Notes: generated by a model from the letters alone, not told the origin. A DNA stretch of 64,000 bases from Galdieria yellowstonensis (GCA_026122205.1 JANCYU010000054.1:62001-126000), one strand, 5' to 3'; numbered from the stretch's first letter, positions 42,517-55,726 are shown. Numbers and translations are program-made.

Positions 42517-44300
42517 ATGTGGTTTCGTTCTAGTGGTGGTTGGTCCACTTTACTGGAACATAGAATAATATCTTATGGTTTGAAACTAGTAACTAGACGA
42601 TTCTTTTGGGAAAAAGCCCAAGGTATGTTGGTTTGTTTCTTATTGGATCACTTTCCAGTTGATCATCATATAGAATATGGTTCCAAGACGGCCATCATTT
42701 CAAGGAAAAACAACTATTCTTATGAGCAATTGTTACGTGATGCCAAACAGTAGGTTACATAGTTGGAGTCTTTTATCTAATGGATATTTTTTAGAAAAGC
42801 ATTGTTATTAGGTGGTGGCAAAGATTTGGAACAAGCGCGTGTAGCAGTACTCGTACCACCTTCTTATGCTTATGTTGCTTGGCAGTGGGCGGTATGGTTA
42901 TCAGGAGGAGTATTTGTACCACTTAGTCCTTCTCATCCTCAAGAAGAACTGGAATATTTTGTGAGGGATGCAGAAGCTTCTTATATTGTGGTATCTGCAG
43001 AGTCACAAGACAAGTTGACCCAAGTGGCTGGTGAATACTATTTACCTTATTTAAGAGTGAGTCCTGTAGACGGTAGTTTATTGATGGGTGCGGAAAGAAA
43101 GAAACCGAATGTAGACACCATCGAGTTTCCGCAAGTAGACAAACACCGAAATGCGATGCTTATTTATACTTCAGGAACGACGAGTCGCCCAAAAGGTGTG
43201 GTGTACACGCATCACATGATCGAAGCACAGATCAAGTCGCTGGTCCAAGCTTGGAAATGGTCGAGTAGGGATCACATTTTGAATGTTTTACCGTTACATC
43301 ACGTTCACGGCATCGTCAACGTCGTTTGTTGTGCACTTTATTCCGGTGCGACGTTGGAATTGATGGAAAAGTTTCAACCGCAACCGGTATGGGAACGCCT
43401 CATGTTGAATTTGATACCGCAAGGCTCTCATGTGAGTTTATTCATGGCAGTTCCTACTATTTATCATCGATTGATTGAAATGTATGAAGCAGCACCAGCA
43501 GGTATCAAGCCATTGTTATCGGATGCTGCCAAAACATTGCGACTGTTTGTGAGTGGTTCCGCTGCGTTACCGGAGACGATATTTCATCGGTGGAAAGATA
43601 TTACCGGTCATTATATATTGGAACGTTATGGAATGACTGAAATTGGGATGGCGTTGTCTAATCCTTTAAAGGAAGAAGAAAGGCGACCTGGTTGGGTTGG
43701 TTATCCGTTGCCTGGTGTCGATGTTCAGTTGAGAGATGAAGAAGGCCATCGTTTGGTAACGGAAAAGGCGTAAGTATTCAAGTATAGCGATGTGTGGATA
43801 TTTCTTCTCATGGGAGATATATTTCTAGGGCAAGAGGAGAGTTGCTGGTGCGAGGTCCCAACGTATTTCGTGAGTATTGGAATCGACCGGAAGCAACTGC
43901 GGCAGCGTTCGATGAAAACGGCTATTTTTTGACTGGAGATATTGCACAACGAGATGAAAGTGGGTTTTATCAAATCATTGGTAGATCCAGTGTGGATATT
44001 ATCAAGAGTGGCGGATACAAGTTGTCCGCTTTGGAAATTGAACGAATATATTTGCAACATCCAGCTATTGAACAGTGTACTTGTGTAGGTGTGAAGGATG
44101 ATGACTTGGGAGAGTCTGTGGCGTTGGTAGTTGTGTTGAAAAAGGAAGAGCGTGTGACGTTGGAAGCGTTGAGAGAATGGGGAAAAGACAAGTTGGCACC
44201 GTACAAGCTTCCTAGAAAACTAAAAGTAGTGAAAGAAATTCCGGTGAATGCGATGGGCAAAGTACAAAAGAAACAAGTGGCACAAGAAATGTTTGGTTAA
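42517..44300 (+). CDS. Malonyl-CoA synthetase (ACSF3/AAE13-like)
   Basis: This is an acyl-adenylate-forming enzyme that activates malonate in mitochondria or plastids. The AMP-binding motif reads LIYTSGTTSRPKGVVYTH, followed by NVLPLHHVHGI, the family-typical ERYGMTEIGMALSNPL, GYFLTGDIA, and the C-terminal RSSVDIIKSGGYKLSALEIE. The end NAMGKVQKKQ carries the catalytic lysine. Three exons (introns about 42752-42794 and 43772-43829). The N-terminus MWFRSSGGW..LLEHRI is a plausible presequence. Its stop codon overlaps that of the convergent SPC12 gene. Confidence 0.9.
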
Positions 44301-44645
44301 GAATGGTTGTTATTATTGTTGTTTTTGGTTGCGGCGTGGACAAACACAAGTGGATGTCTTGTATACCATGGCCAGGGGAAAAGTACGCCCTACAAGTATA
44401 TAGGATTGGAAATAGAAGTGTCCAATAAACACATAGAGACAGCTTACCATAGCTACCAAAACTACTCCCAATATAAATACTTGAACCATTCGCAGGTAAT
44501 CGTCTGTGACTAGTCCAACGATCAAGGCGACCAACTAGTAGAAACTATGAAAACACAACTAGTTGATGGTTATTCTACTTGCCGTTGTCCACAAGATGCC
44601 TTTTTTGGCATATTTTTCACAAGTGGCTTGTCCTTGTAAATCCAT
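44297..44645 (-). CDS. SPCS1: Signal peptidase complex subunit SPC12/SPCS1
   Basis: This is a small ER protein with two membrane helices. Three tiny exons: MDLQGQATCEKYAKKGILWT, then LVALIVGLVTDDYLRMVQVF and, after a second intron, GVLFPWPWYTRHPL. MD.QGQ and the P-W-P.Y.RHPL block are the SPC12 hallmarks. The first intron (44535-44582) has a GC donor, and only this junction keeps the family frame. The Asn-rich tail is unusual. The stop codon at 44297-44299 overlaps the malonyl-CoA synthetase stop on the other strand. Confidence 0.88.
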
Positions 44646-44909
44646 ATATTCCTATTTGCTCATTTTCCAAAGAAAGGATTTCCTCTTGTTTTCCCAACAG
44701 AAAATATACACAAACAGTGATAATCTAGAAGAATACAATCAACTTGAGAAAAAAATTCAAGTAATCACAACTTGCATCTCTATCTCATATCATCTTTCTA
44801 TCATGGACCAAGTCGATGCATTCTATGCATTGTTGTTGTGTTGCTTCCTAGAAAAACTTGTTGAGAGTGCTATGAACTGTTTGCCAATAAAGACGACAAC
44901 GGAGGTGCA

Positions 44910-45540
44910 ATGCCCATTTATTGGTTGGAGATCCAAGCGTCGTGTTCTGCCAACGTACAAAGGATAAGCGTCCATAGCAACTATATATGGCACTTGCAGC
45001 TACAATGTATGCAATGTAGTGAAAAAACGGGGTGGATTGCAGTCGATCCTTTGCAGGAAACGACAAGAGTGAAAAGTGGGATTTGTCACGTATTGTTTCA
45101 CTGTCGACTATGTAAAAGACAAGTAAGTAGGAACGTTATCGAAAACGGGAATGGACTGGAAGAAAAAAAATAATAATAATCTAGGGTACGGTGACATTGT
45201 TGGATGAACCTCACCAATATGACAAGAATGAAGAGTTTCAAAAGTTTGCGAGTTTTGATTGTCGGTAAGCAGTTGTTGGTTACAGACTTGTTGGTGCATG
45301 GAGTGAGTGTGCAGAGGACTCGAGCCAATCGATTGGAATCCTATTGGCAATGACTTTGTCGTGGAGTTGAGTTCTGGTACCGTGTTGGATCAAGTTTCTT
45401 TGGAAGACAGAGAATATTATGGCAAGTAGACAATATTCACTTTTCGTCGACGAGCTAAGAAGAATGATGTAGATTATGATGAAAAGGAAAAGGAACAAGT
45501 TGCTATTACCGGTTTAGAATGGCAGTGGAAGAGAGTATAA
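44910..45540 (+). CDS. CXXC zinc-binding protein UPF0587/CZIB
   Basis: A zinc-stabilised beta-sandwich family of unclear function. Four exons. The first reads WLEIQASCSANVQRI and contains the first CXXC (LQCMQC). The second CXXC lies in FHCRLCKRQ, and the conserved FDCRGLEPIDWNP is assembled across an intron. The intron at 45422-45472 begins with GC (TATG|GCAAGT) and must be removed to reach YDYDEKEKEQVAITGLEWQW. The length of about 160 residues matches the family. Confidence 0.85.
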
Positions 45541-45544
45541 ATTT

Positions 45545-45700
45545 CCAAACAACTACAACAACAACAACAATAAAAAACATAGTCATAGAAATTGTTTTCC
45601 ACAATAAGATGTCTATTTTCTTACATCATATCGATATATATATATATATATCTAAATACTAAAACACAACAAAGCAACACACAACAACAACAACAATTAT
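45545..45700. repeat. CAA-rich and TA-rich simple repeats
   Basis: CAA trinucleotide runs occur just after the UPF0587 stop codon and again at about 45665-45695, with TA tracts near 45637-45652. They lie in the convergent 3' region shared with the Pumilio gene. Confidence 0.8.
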
Positions 45701-45809
45701 CCAAATATACAGCAAAACAAAAAAACTTGAATATTCAAAGCATTTTCTAATCAATACAATTTCCTACACATTCTCGATATCGTCGATCATATATATATAT
45801 ATTTCATCG

Positions 45810-48509
45810 TCAACTACTGCTTTCCGGAAATCGCCTAACTATCTTACTATAAATACGCTTCCCATATGGTGTCGATTTCAAAGATGGTAGATGAGGTCGA
45901 ATAATTTCACAAAATTGTTCCAATTGAGGAGATTGTGCCAACTGTAATGCTCGTTGCACCACATAATTTCCATATGCGTCGTGCAAAAGTCTTCCCAACA
46001 GTTCTCGATCGGACATCAATTCGTAGATCAAGTGCTTTCGAGTTTCCGGGTCTACTTGTTGCAAACATTTTTCCACCACATTGGACGAAAATTTCTGAAC
46101 AGATAGTTCGAAAAGATGACCAGCTAACTGAGCGATTATTTTGGCAATATAGAAGCGATTCTTTAGGTCCAATACATATTGTACAACATAATTGCCAAAC
46201 GCATCTTGAACCAATGTAAATGCATTTTCACAAATCTCCATGCAAACTTGCTCCTTTTGTGCAGGAATGGCATAATCTAAGCATCTTTGGATCACACAAC
46301 AGCCATGACGGTGAGTAGCCAATTCAACACAATGAGAAACTACAGCATCAAAAATAAATTGATTGTATTTCGGCGCTATCTTTTGCAAACAACGTTGAAT
46401 CACGTGATTGCCATTGACGTCCTTCATTAACTGAGATGCAAAAGGTGCCAATGCAGTACATACAGAGCTTATTTGGTCTTCGCCTTCTATGCATTCGATG
46501 ATTCTTTGAACAACACGAGTTCCATGCATATTCATCGATACTTGTGCTAAAACATTACAAGTATGCTGTAAAATAGAAAGCCTTTGTTGGAAATTGCAAC
46601 TTTCAAACAATTTCTGACAAAGGTAATTGCCAAAAGGATCGACCATTAGTTCCGCCAAACCATCAAAACATTCAGTTAATATCATAGCAATATATGCCGG
46701 ATTTCCCTCTTCCAACTTCATTTGAAGGAACCGACAGCCATGTTGGTCCTTTGCAAGTTCGAAAATACGCCCAACAATATCTTCCATGCTCCATGTCTTT
46801 GAAGGGTTTCCTGTGAGTGAAGTAGCAGCATTTGTTGGAGGAGCTGAAAATGACATGATGTTTCGACGATGATTGTTTCCAGAATACATGGATGTCTGTA
46901 GAAAGGAAGGATCTGAAGAAGCTCCCCAAGAATAGGAAAAAGGTACCGAAGCATAGGTTGAATAAGATTCGATGGAACCAAAGTAACTGGGATGTGCTCC
47001 TCTCATCTCTACTGAGTGCTCCACTTTACTATATATTTGGGATGAAGCTGCATGGCTCGTACCTGTAGCTCTAGGTATCATTTTGTTAGCTGCAGATGCT
47101 GCAGAAGCTACAGCTGCTGCCGCTGCAGTCGCTGGTTTCAAACCATCTTTGTAAAACAAATTTGTTTCGATGGAAGATCTTGAGCTAGAGGATGTTGTAG
47201 ATGGAACAACGGCATTCTGAATTTGTGTCGAGCCTGAATCTTGTCGAGAGTTTCCCAATCGTTTCGAACTGTTCAATTGAAGAGGAGATGATGCGCTACT
47301 CACGTTGCCTTCAAAACCAGGTAAACCGTTTTGAATGTCAGAGACACCAACTGTTGGATTCCACGACGGACCCGCATTGCCTAAGCTTTGCATATACATT
47401 CCATTCCAATCATGTTGTTCCCAAAATAGTCCTTTCAATTCATTATTCTTATTCATATAGAAATCTTGTTCTACAATAGGCTTCAAAATACCACTCGAGG
47501 AGCCATAATCAAGATATGCTAGATTTTGCTTTCCCAAACCACTGTTACTGTTGTTCCCTATATTCTCATGATAATCTAAAATGAACACTTGTATTAGCGC
47601 TTGTCCATATACGAGAATAGAAACTTGCCTTTCACAGTATACTCTGTTGTCGCTACGGCGTCTTCCACGCTGTCCAGTTTCAAGTTGGAAACAACTGCTT
47701 CATCCAACTGAACACGTTCTCCATCTATAGAAATTTCAGACTCCGTTCTCGGTAAAGAGGATAATGAGGCCATGGAGTCATCCCGTAAAAGACTCGTTCT
47801 TGGACGCATCTTTCTCCATTCTCGAAAAATAAGATCATCTACGGATGCATCTGAATCTTGTCTACGTAACCCTCGTTCTGTGGCAACGGTCGAATTTTCA
47901 AGCCCTAAGCCCTATCCAATAGCTATGTTAGGATTCATTCTCTCTATTCTAGAGACAAATTCTTACTGATTGGTTGCTTGTGGCTGGACGGTCCCTTGAA
48001 ATATCGAGTCCAACACTAGAACGCTCACGAAGATCATCAGCAGTTGATAGAAAAGCCCCAGAGTAGCTTGTCTAGAAAAAATAACACGGCGCATAAGACA
48101 ACGAAACACGACTGGAAAAGGTTCATTTTCTTACCCGAAAGGCAAAAAGAGAATGAGACTGTATCTGCAAGTTTGACGGGGCTGAGTATGCTTCAGAATG
48201 TCTTAACGACAACAGGTCACCGTGTCGAAACTCATATTCCGGTGCGGAAAGGCTTTCTGTCTCATTGCTCCTTTCCAAGGGTACCTCGACTTCCAATGTC
48301 GCTCCATGACTCGAGGATTTCCAGTCTGGCGACAATGAAAAAACAACGGGTGCACCTTTCGTATCCTCAACTCCTGGGGAATAAGTTTTCGTAGCTGGGG
48401 AACGACAATTTGCTTTTCGGGTGTCCCCAATATCATCCTGGAAGCTTCGTGTATGTTTCCCATACTCCTGCATGGTTAAGTCTACCATAGGTTTCAAACC
48501 AAGGTTCAT
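45810..48509 (-). CDS. Pumilio/PUF RNA-binding protein
   Basis: PUF proteins bind mRNA 3' UTRs and repress translation or stability. The C-terminal homology domain has eight tandem repeats with typical five-residue recognition segments: HGCRFLQ, FGNYLCQK, HGTRVVQR, NGNHVIQR, HGCCVIQR, FGNYVVQY, FSSNVVEK and YGNYVVQR. The N-terminal half is disordered, Ser/Asn-rich with an Ala run. Four exons; introns about 48074-48135, 47899-47968 and 47576-47628, the last with a GC donor. The start ATG is at 48509. Confidence 0.9.
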
Positions 48510-48657
48510 AGCAACATAAAGAACACCGTATATAGCTATATTCTCTCAACTAGAGCGTGGTATTTACACACTCTCCTATTCCTTCCAATGATACAATGTG
48601 CTTTACAACTATTACACACAATATGCTATAAAACCCAACGGGAAACAACACCAAGCG

Positions 48658-49133
48658 CTACTCTTTTAAAACCGACAAAAGTTCACGAAATTCCGCCAAG
48701 TCTGTGGAACTCAAAACGTGTTTCTTATCCAAGTACAATATCTTCTTTGTACTCTTTACTAGTGTTCTTTGGATACAATCTAGTGGAACGAGCCTAGAAA
48801 AGAACGGCGCAATATCCAAGTTGGAGATTAGAGCTCCAAAGAATTCCACTCGAGCTGTGTCCCCTTTTGGGTTTCTCTTCTGAATTGTGGGCGCTCTTTT
48901 CAGGTTGGAACACGTGCTTTTTTCTCTTGCGCGCCAAAATTCATTGGCCCATTTCTTGGCTGACCCGATCCCGCCTGTGCCATCGTCGTCCCTGGGAGTG
49001 AAGATTCTCTAGGGAGAAGACTTTTTGGTCAAAGATATATAAATACATACACTTGTATAGATATGAGGGTGAGAGATGGATCTGAATAGAAAGATGTGAA
49101 CTTTTCCTTTCTTGGAGAGACAAAGCAGGTCAT
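48658..49133 (-). CDS. Hypothetical basic protein
   Basis: I do not recognise this gene. Two exons (intron about 49011-49055, GTGTATGT donor) assemble in phase to about 143 residues: MTCFVSPRKEKFTSFYSDPS, then IFTPRDDDGTGG, a basic stretch with KKWANEFWRAREK, and TLVKSTKKILYLDKKHVLSS near the end. An E2F-like GCGCGCCAAAA sequence at about 48929 falls inside the reading frame. The splice model rests only on frame and junction sequence. Confidence 0.55.
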
Positions 49134-49275
49134 TGTATTGCCTTGTCACAAGCACTAATAAATACAATTATTCGGTCATGCTCTAGCAAAGTTGAACAGA
49201 GTAGCTTCCTTTTTCATTTCTTATCTCTGTCCAAGAAAGAATGGGCTTTATTTCTTGTGGGAGGCGGTCAATGAA

Positions 49276-52206
49276 ATGTTGCAACCTTACCGGACGCTGG
49301 GCCTAGTAAATGGCAATACGGCAAAACCGTTCTTACAACGCCGAGGTACCGAATATTTTATTACTTGTGCAGTAGACTCGGTATTGCAGTTGTACAATGT
49401 ATCCAAATTGCGTCTGAAAGGCTGTTCACCTATTCTTGTTCGTGGGGAAACAGAGTCTGTCATTAGAAGTATTGTTTGTTACAAGGATTGGACCTTTGCA
49501 GCAGCTTTGGATACCATTTTGGTATTTCATCGCTTGAAATTAAGAGAAGAGTGGAAGGAACATACCAAAGACATTTCGCACTTGTTGTTATTTGGTGGTG
49601 TCTTAATTAGCGTGTCCTCAGCGGAACAAAGGGTCATTGTTTGGGATCTGAGCTCTCATGAAAAGCTCTCAGAGTTTTATGTACCCTCGGGTTTTCGAGT
49701 TACTTGTATTGAACACCCAGAAACGTAAGAACGCTTTCAATTTGCTTTTTGGTTCGTGTTTACCCTTGTTTTCAGGTATCTTAACAAGATGGTTTTGGCA
49801 AGTGAGCAAGGTAAATTGCAAGTGTGGAACGTAGTTACTTGTCGTATGCTCCATGAATTCGAAGGATTTGGTTGTGCTATTACTTGTATGCGTTCCACCC
49901 CAGCTCTGGATATTGTAGCTTTGGGTACAGCGGACGGCCGTGCTATTTTATTCCATCTAAAAAGAAGCGAAACAATAATGGAGTTTTCTCATCAGAAACG
50001 TGGTTTTTCTACTCCAATAGGAAGTAATGACTCTCCTTCTGGTGGAGGTTCAGATGGCTGTCCTGTATTGGATATAGCGTTTCGTACCGATGGTTATTCG
50101 GAGATGGCTGTTTCCTATTCTGATGGTTCGATAGTATTTTTTGATTTGAAACAACGACAAGTCAAATACAAGTTGAACAAAGTTCATGTCGGAGGTGCTT
50201 GGTTTCTGCAGTATTTGATTGGCGAACCTTTGTTGGTTAGTGCTGGACAACGAGATAATTGTATCAAAGTACATATATCGGATAGAGATATGGAACCTCC
50301 AAGGCTATTACGTTTTAGAGAAGGACATATGTTGCCTCCTTTTCGTTTACGTTTTGCGGCTGATAATCCTCGAATACTTCTTTCTTGTAGTATGGATAGA
50401 GAGTTGCGTCTGATATCCCTTTTTCGAGATGCGCAAAGTCGAGGATTGTCACAACAAGTCTCTTCTTTGATTGGAGGAAAGAGAAAAAGAAAACATTTGA
50501 GGAAAAGAAAAGGAATTGAGATTGGAGCGCCTTTACGTATTCGAGAAGATTTACGAGGTATCCTTCCTCGTATTTGTGCTCTTGCTGTGGGTTCTCTTCG
50601 AAGTCGAGACGCTGACTTTGCGGATATTGTAACTTGTCATGAGGGTTGTGCGGAAGCCTATTGTTGGAAATTAGAAAATGGCAGTCTTACTCACAAAGTA
50701 CTGTCGAGACCAGCGAATATTTCCACGAATAATGAGTCTAACAACCAAAGGAATCGATCAGAACAAGCTAATTGTGTTGCTATATCACCTTGTGGAAATT
50801 ATGCCGCCATTGGTACAGATTTAGGAATGTTAGACTTGTACAATTTACAATCAGGTTCACATAGAGGTTCATGGATAGATGAAGAGTGTCGTTCGAGAGC
50901 TCATTTCCTAGCAGTTACAGGTGTACAATTCGATAATCTTGGAGAGACGCTTGTTTCTGGAAGTAGGGATGGATTGTTAAAGTTTTGGAGTCGACAACGA
51001 CTTGAATTGTTGTACACTTTAGAAATAGGAGTTGCTATTATTCAAGTAGTTTGGGGTTATGTTTGTAATTTATTGGCAATCATTTGCGATAATTTTCATA
51101 TTTATTTGGTCGATCCAGAGACGAGACAGATTGCTCGTCGTTTTATAGGCCATCGAGGTCCTTTGACCGATGCTCAATTTTCAGGAGATGGATATTTTTT
51201 GTTATCTTCTTCTCTAGATGGAACTTTACGAGTTTGGAATATTCAGTTGGGTCATTGTGTTGATATATTTGAATTTCAACACGCACCTGTTTCTATTGCA
51301 TTTTCTCCGAACAATGACTTTATTGCAACTTGTCATTCGAATTGTGTAGGAATTGCGTTGTGGTCCAATCGACATCACTTTAAGATGTCAAGTCATTCGT
51401 TGTTCTTATCCACCAACAGTAATAATTCTCATAATAATAATAGCGCTGATCAACAGCAAGTCCTTGCAGGTAGACTTGCACACATTGGAGCATTTCAGTG
51501 GCGTTCTCCTTCTTTGACAAACGACGCTGTTCCGTTGTCATCTTGGAAACCAGAAAGGAGCAAGTCATCTTGTTTTACTTTATCAGGCAAACCTCTTCCT
51601 TTTATGCTTACTCTTGTTCATTGGGATATTGTGAAGAAAAGAAGTCGGCCACAAGAGCCAGTCCAAAAACAAATAGAGGCTCCTTTCTTTCTATCCAGCT
51701 TGTTGCTTAAGGAATCCACCACAACCTTGGATAGTGTCGAGGAAACGAGTAAAGAAACTGTGCATAAGAAAGCTACTACTAGTATTGGTAATAGGAACCA
51801 GTCTTCTTCCTTCGCAACTGCATCTCAATTGATTGCTTGTCTTTGTCGAGAAGAAAAAGAAATGAAAGAAAAGAGTGAACGAGATGATGAAGCTTTGCAA
51901 TTATTGAGAAAATGGAATCCATCGAATGTCGAATTAGAAGTGGAAGGTTTGAAAGACTATGATGGTGGAAAAGAATGTTGTTTGTTTTTAGACTTTTTGA
52001 TTCGTCAGTTGCGTGCTCGAAGAGATGTAGATCTAATAGAATCGGTATTGGCAGTATTTCTGAGGAAACGGGGTTTAGAACTTGTTTCTTTGGGAGTTGG
52101 TGATAGAGAATTGAACGAAGCTTTGCAAGTGCAGAGAAAAGTAACGAGTCAGTTGGAATTGTTGTTGGAAGAAATCGATGGCTGGACCGACGGCTTAACG
52201 ATGTAA
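49276..52206 (+). CDS. UTP21: UTP21/WDR36, small-subunit processome WD40 protein
   Basis: A U3 snoRNP component that binds pre-18S rRNA. The start MLQPYRTLGLVNGN matches the family. Tandem WD40 propellers follow (VIVWDLSSHEKL; LQVWNVVTCRMLHEF; CIKVHISDRD; LLKFWSRQRLELL; LRVWNIQLGHC). The C-terminal Utp21 domain includes PLPFMLTLVHWD and the helical region around LLRKWNPSNVELEVEGL. One intron near 49726-49776. At about 961 residues, size is normal for WDR36. Confidence 0.92.
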
Positions 52207-52243
52207 ACGACACATTGTGGTTTTTATTTTTTAGGAACAAAAA

Positions 52244-53289
52244 CTAGGAATTCACAGCCAAATTCCAATATTCTTTGGTATCACAAACGACTTGCTGTTT
52301 ATCCAATTTCGCAAGTTGCTGCATCATTTCAGGTTTCAGCACAAAGTCACAAGCAAAGTTTTCTTCAATTCGCTTTGGTGTTACACTTGCAATTCTTCCT
52401 TGAGATTATTTGCAACACAAACCCAAACATTGCTTACCTTTTTGGTATCACTGAGACGCCCTTATTGCGAGCCCAAGCCAAACATACTTGTGCAGGTGTT
52501 TTTCCGAGTTGTTGTGCATATTGATGAACGAGCGGATCTTGCAAAGGTCCCGTTCTACCACTTCCCAAGGGAGAATAAGCAGTCACATGAATATTATGTT
52601 GGACACAAAAGGCTCTCAAATCTTCTTGTTGGTTGTAGATATGCATCTCTATCTGGTTGACAGCTGGTTGAATCTCACAATATGTCAACAAATCCAACAA
52701 CTCGACAATATGAAAATTCGATACTCCAATATTTTTCACGAGTCCATCACGTACTAAAGACTCCATTGCTTGCCATGTCTCTTTCAATGAGACATTGGCA
52801 AGTTTTGGCTTTCCATTGGAATCCTGTGGCATCGCATTATCTCCTGTTATGGGAAGTCCCGTATATTCAAAAGCTATGGGCCAATGCTATCAAAACTCAG
52901 TATGAGATGGAGAATATATTCTACTTCATCTAGGAACAACGTACCGTGAGATACAAATCCAGATATTCTAGTCCCAAGTCACTTAAAGTCTGCTTACAAG
53001 CAGCAATCACGTGCTCCTTCTTGTGACAAGTATTCCATAACTTGGAAGTGACAAACAACTCCTCTCTTTTACATTTTCCACTAGAAAAGACCTTTTGAAA
53101 CACTTTTCCAATCTCTTTTTCGTTACAATAAGCTGCTGCACAGTCGATGTGGCGATATCCAGTCTGAATTGCACAATCAACTGCTTGTCCAACAACACCA
53201 GGTTCCGCTTTCCAGGTACCAAAACCTATCATAGGTATTTGACTGCCTGAAACGAGTTTTGCCGACGAAGGAGTAGTCGTCATGGCCAT
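52244..53289 (-). CDS. Aldo-keto reductase
   Basis: An NADPH-dependent carbonyl reductase. Family landmarks: IPMIGFGTWKAEPGVV, GYRHIDCAAAYCNEKEIG (catalytic Asp and Tyr), LFVTSKLWN (Lys), YLDLYLTHWPIAF (His), VKNIGVSNF, QIEMHIYNQQEDL, TAYSPLGS and SVIPKSVTPKRIEEN across the second intron. Three exons, introns about 52383-52437 and 52878-52943. Substrate unknown. Its 3' end lies 37 nt from the convergent UTP21 stop. Confidence 0.9.
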
Positions 53290-53365
53290 CAACCACAACA
53301 AACAATAATAAATCGTCTATCGCAACTTTGTCCACGGGTCAGTTGGAAAGCAGCAGAGGCCAAAG

Positions 53366-54910
53366 ATGAGTTGGAAAGAAGAACAGTCGCCTTTATTATC
53401 GGTCAACTTGAGTCCTCCTAAAAACATAAAGAGTGAGAAAATACCACTGTTGAATATCGAGAAAAAGGGATAATGATATGTCTAGTTGTCTCGGAACAAG
53501 GAAGAAGAACAGGTGCACCAAACATATCTGTTAGTTGTTTCGTTTCTGTCCTAGTCTTTATTTCATTGGCTGCTATATAGGATACCATAACTTCTCGTAG
53601 AGCTGCTTATGGCGGGAAGAAGAGACTGGAGCGTTTACGAGCACCTGTGGAAACAGGTCACGAAATGCCGTGGACTGGAAGACTTAGGTTCGCATAGTTG
53701 ATAGATTAACGGTTGTGGGGTTGTTTAAACTAACCTAAACGCTTTTTATCAAGTGTCTACTGTACATGTAACACATATTCTCTTCGTGATCTATTCGGAA
53801 ACTTGTTAAACAAATATCCTGAGGGTGCGCGAAGATTCGGTACTCGCGACGTGGTACACTTGAGGTCGGTTTCTGTTTTTCTCCCGTCACCTAGTTGCAA
53901 CTGACAAGCGTCGTGAATAGACTTCCTAGAATAGATGGACAAGATGGCGAAGATGATGCAGTTTGGTGGGTAGGAATAGAAGACCCTCGTGGTTCCGATG
54001 TTTTCTTCTTTTCTTATGGAGTTGTGGTATTGTGGGGACTTTCCGAAGGAGCTGAGTGGCAGTTGTTGGATTGGCTGAAAAATTTTGAAAATGGTCGACT
54101 TGAAGGAGAAGCAGAAAAGGAATTTTTAGTATATAGTTATGCTCAATTCCCCGTAAGTATTCAGACGGGATAATATTTCTTTAGAATGATGATCATTATG
54201 AATAGGAAGAGGAACTTGCAAAGATATTAGAAGATCAAGTTTGCCTGTCGTCTTCTTTATCCGATGAGACTTTAGTTCGTGTGAAACTTGCCTTGTCTCA
54301 TGGTGCGGCACAGTCCACCAAATTGGGAGCTTTTGAGACTGCGATTGATAATGTGATCGATAGGACGCAGGTATATTGAAAGTTGATGACTTTGGAGTGA
54401 TTTGCGAAACATTTTTTTATAGGCATTACCAGCTCAAATGGCGAATCAAGGCAAATTGAATATTAGTCAACGAGAATTGTTAAAACTCAGCGGTGAACTT
54501 TATATGTACAAGGCATACATACATTTGCAGTCGGATGTCTTGGATATTCCAGGTGAGATGTTGTTCTATACTGTATTCTTTGATTGGAGCTTATCGAAAG
54601 CAATAGATTGGTTTTGGGATAATGAAGATGTGGAACCTTTGTATGGCAAAATGGCAAGATATTTAGATATCAAGCCACGTGTCAATGTACTCAATACGCG
54701 GTTAGAAACGATCAATTCTATGTGAGATGAAAGCAATGTATAGACGATTGGGACACGACTGATGGTGTCTTGTTTCCTAGGTATGATTTATTTCGAACAG
54801 AGTTGCATGTTCGTACCGACCAAAGATTGGAATGGATAATTATTTGGCTTATTGTCATTGAAGTAGTTTTACAAGTTTTTGGAATGTTTATAGGAGTGAC
54901 AACGATATGA
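53366..54910 (+). CDS. RMD1/RMND1-like (DUF155) protein
   Basis: A conserved family of mitochondrial or vesicle proteins, RMND1 being required for mitochondrial translation. The core reads FFFSYGVVVLWG, LALSHGAAQSTKLGAFETAID, MANQGKLNISQRELLKLSGELY, then after an intron DWFWDNEDVEPLYGKMARYLDIKPRV, and a C-terminal membrane anchor (IIIWLIVIEVVLQVFGMF). Several introns are short. The 5' part (MSWKEEQSPLLS) is attached through splice sites I could not settle, so the N-terminus is uncertain. Confidence 0.8.
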
Positions 54911-55024
54911 ATAAAATCATTTGCATTCCTCGATGCTGCAAACATCCACAAAGAGGATGATCTCGCGAGATCAGATTAACTGAGGGTGCGTATCATATCC
55001 GATGGGTAGAAGAAAGAGAAAAAA

Positions 55025-55726
55025 ATGCTTCGAAAAGATTTTGTCATCCACCGTGGGATTCCATTGGCACCGCACGTTTGGCTGCAAATGTTGAATGCTA
55101 TCTCACCATTTGGAGTTGCTAGATATCCACCTTTGTATTATGGAAATAGCAGAAAGAATACCAAGAGGTCAAAGCGAAAGGATAACTGGATGTCTCATGA
55201 ACAAGTTGAAGAGGGTACAGGGTCACTGGTTACTATTCCTGAAGAGGTTTGTATGAACAAGTCTCCCCGTATGTCGGAGTCCCCTTGTCTGGAAAACAGT
55301 TGTTGTACTTTATCCCAAGAAGAAGAAGAGGATGAACATCAAGGCAAAGAGGACGCTCGAGAAGTATTTGTTTCTAGTTCACTGCAAGGCAGCACAACGG
55401 AACAGAAGAAACAACCAAGTCAACAGACACCATATCCACGTTACTATGCATTCTTAGCTTCCAAAGACAGTTGTGGAGACAAGGAGAGGCAATCTTCCTT
55501 CTCGAGAGATTTGCAGGGCTGGTTGTTATTATCCAAGGTATTTATCGTTGTCGTCTTGTACATACATATGCATTGATACTTTTTCCAGATCAAATCATTG
55601 GCTCTTGAATTTCTTCTTTGGTATATTGAAGGGGTGACACTTTCTCCAGAAACCATTCAAACGATAAGAAGAAAAATGTATTCTAGTTGTCATGAAAGGG
55701 ATGCTTGTGTGGAGAAGAATAAGTAG
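55025..55726 (+). CDS. Hypothetical acidic protein
   Basis: Two exons (intron about 55540-55588) give about 215 residues. The N-terminus is basic (LRKDFVIHRGIPLAP), then a disordered acidic region with QEEEEDEHQGKEDAR, and a helical C-terminus including LALEFLLWYIEGVTLSPETI. I recognise no domain. The gene is tandem with RMD1 (upstream) and the ATP synthase e-like gene (downstream). Confidence 0.6.
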
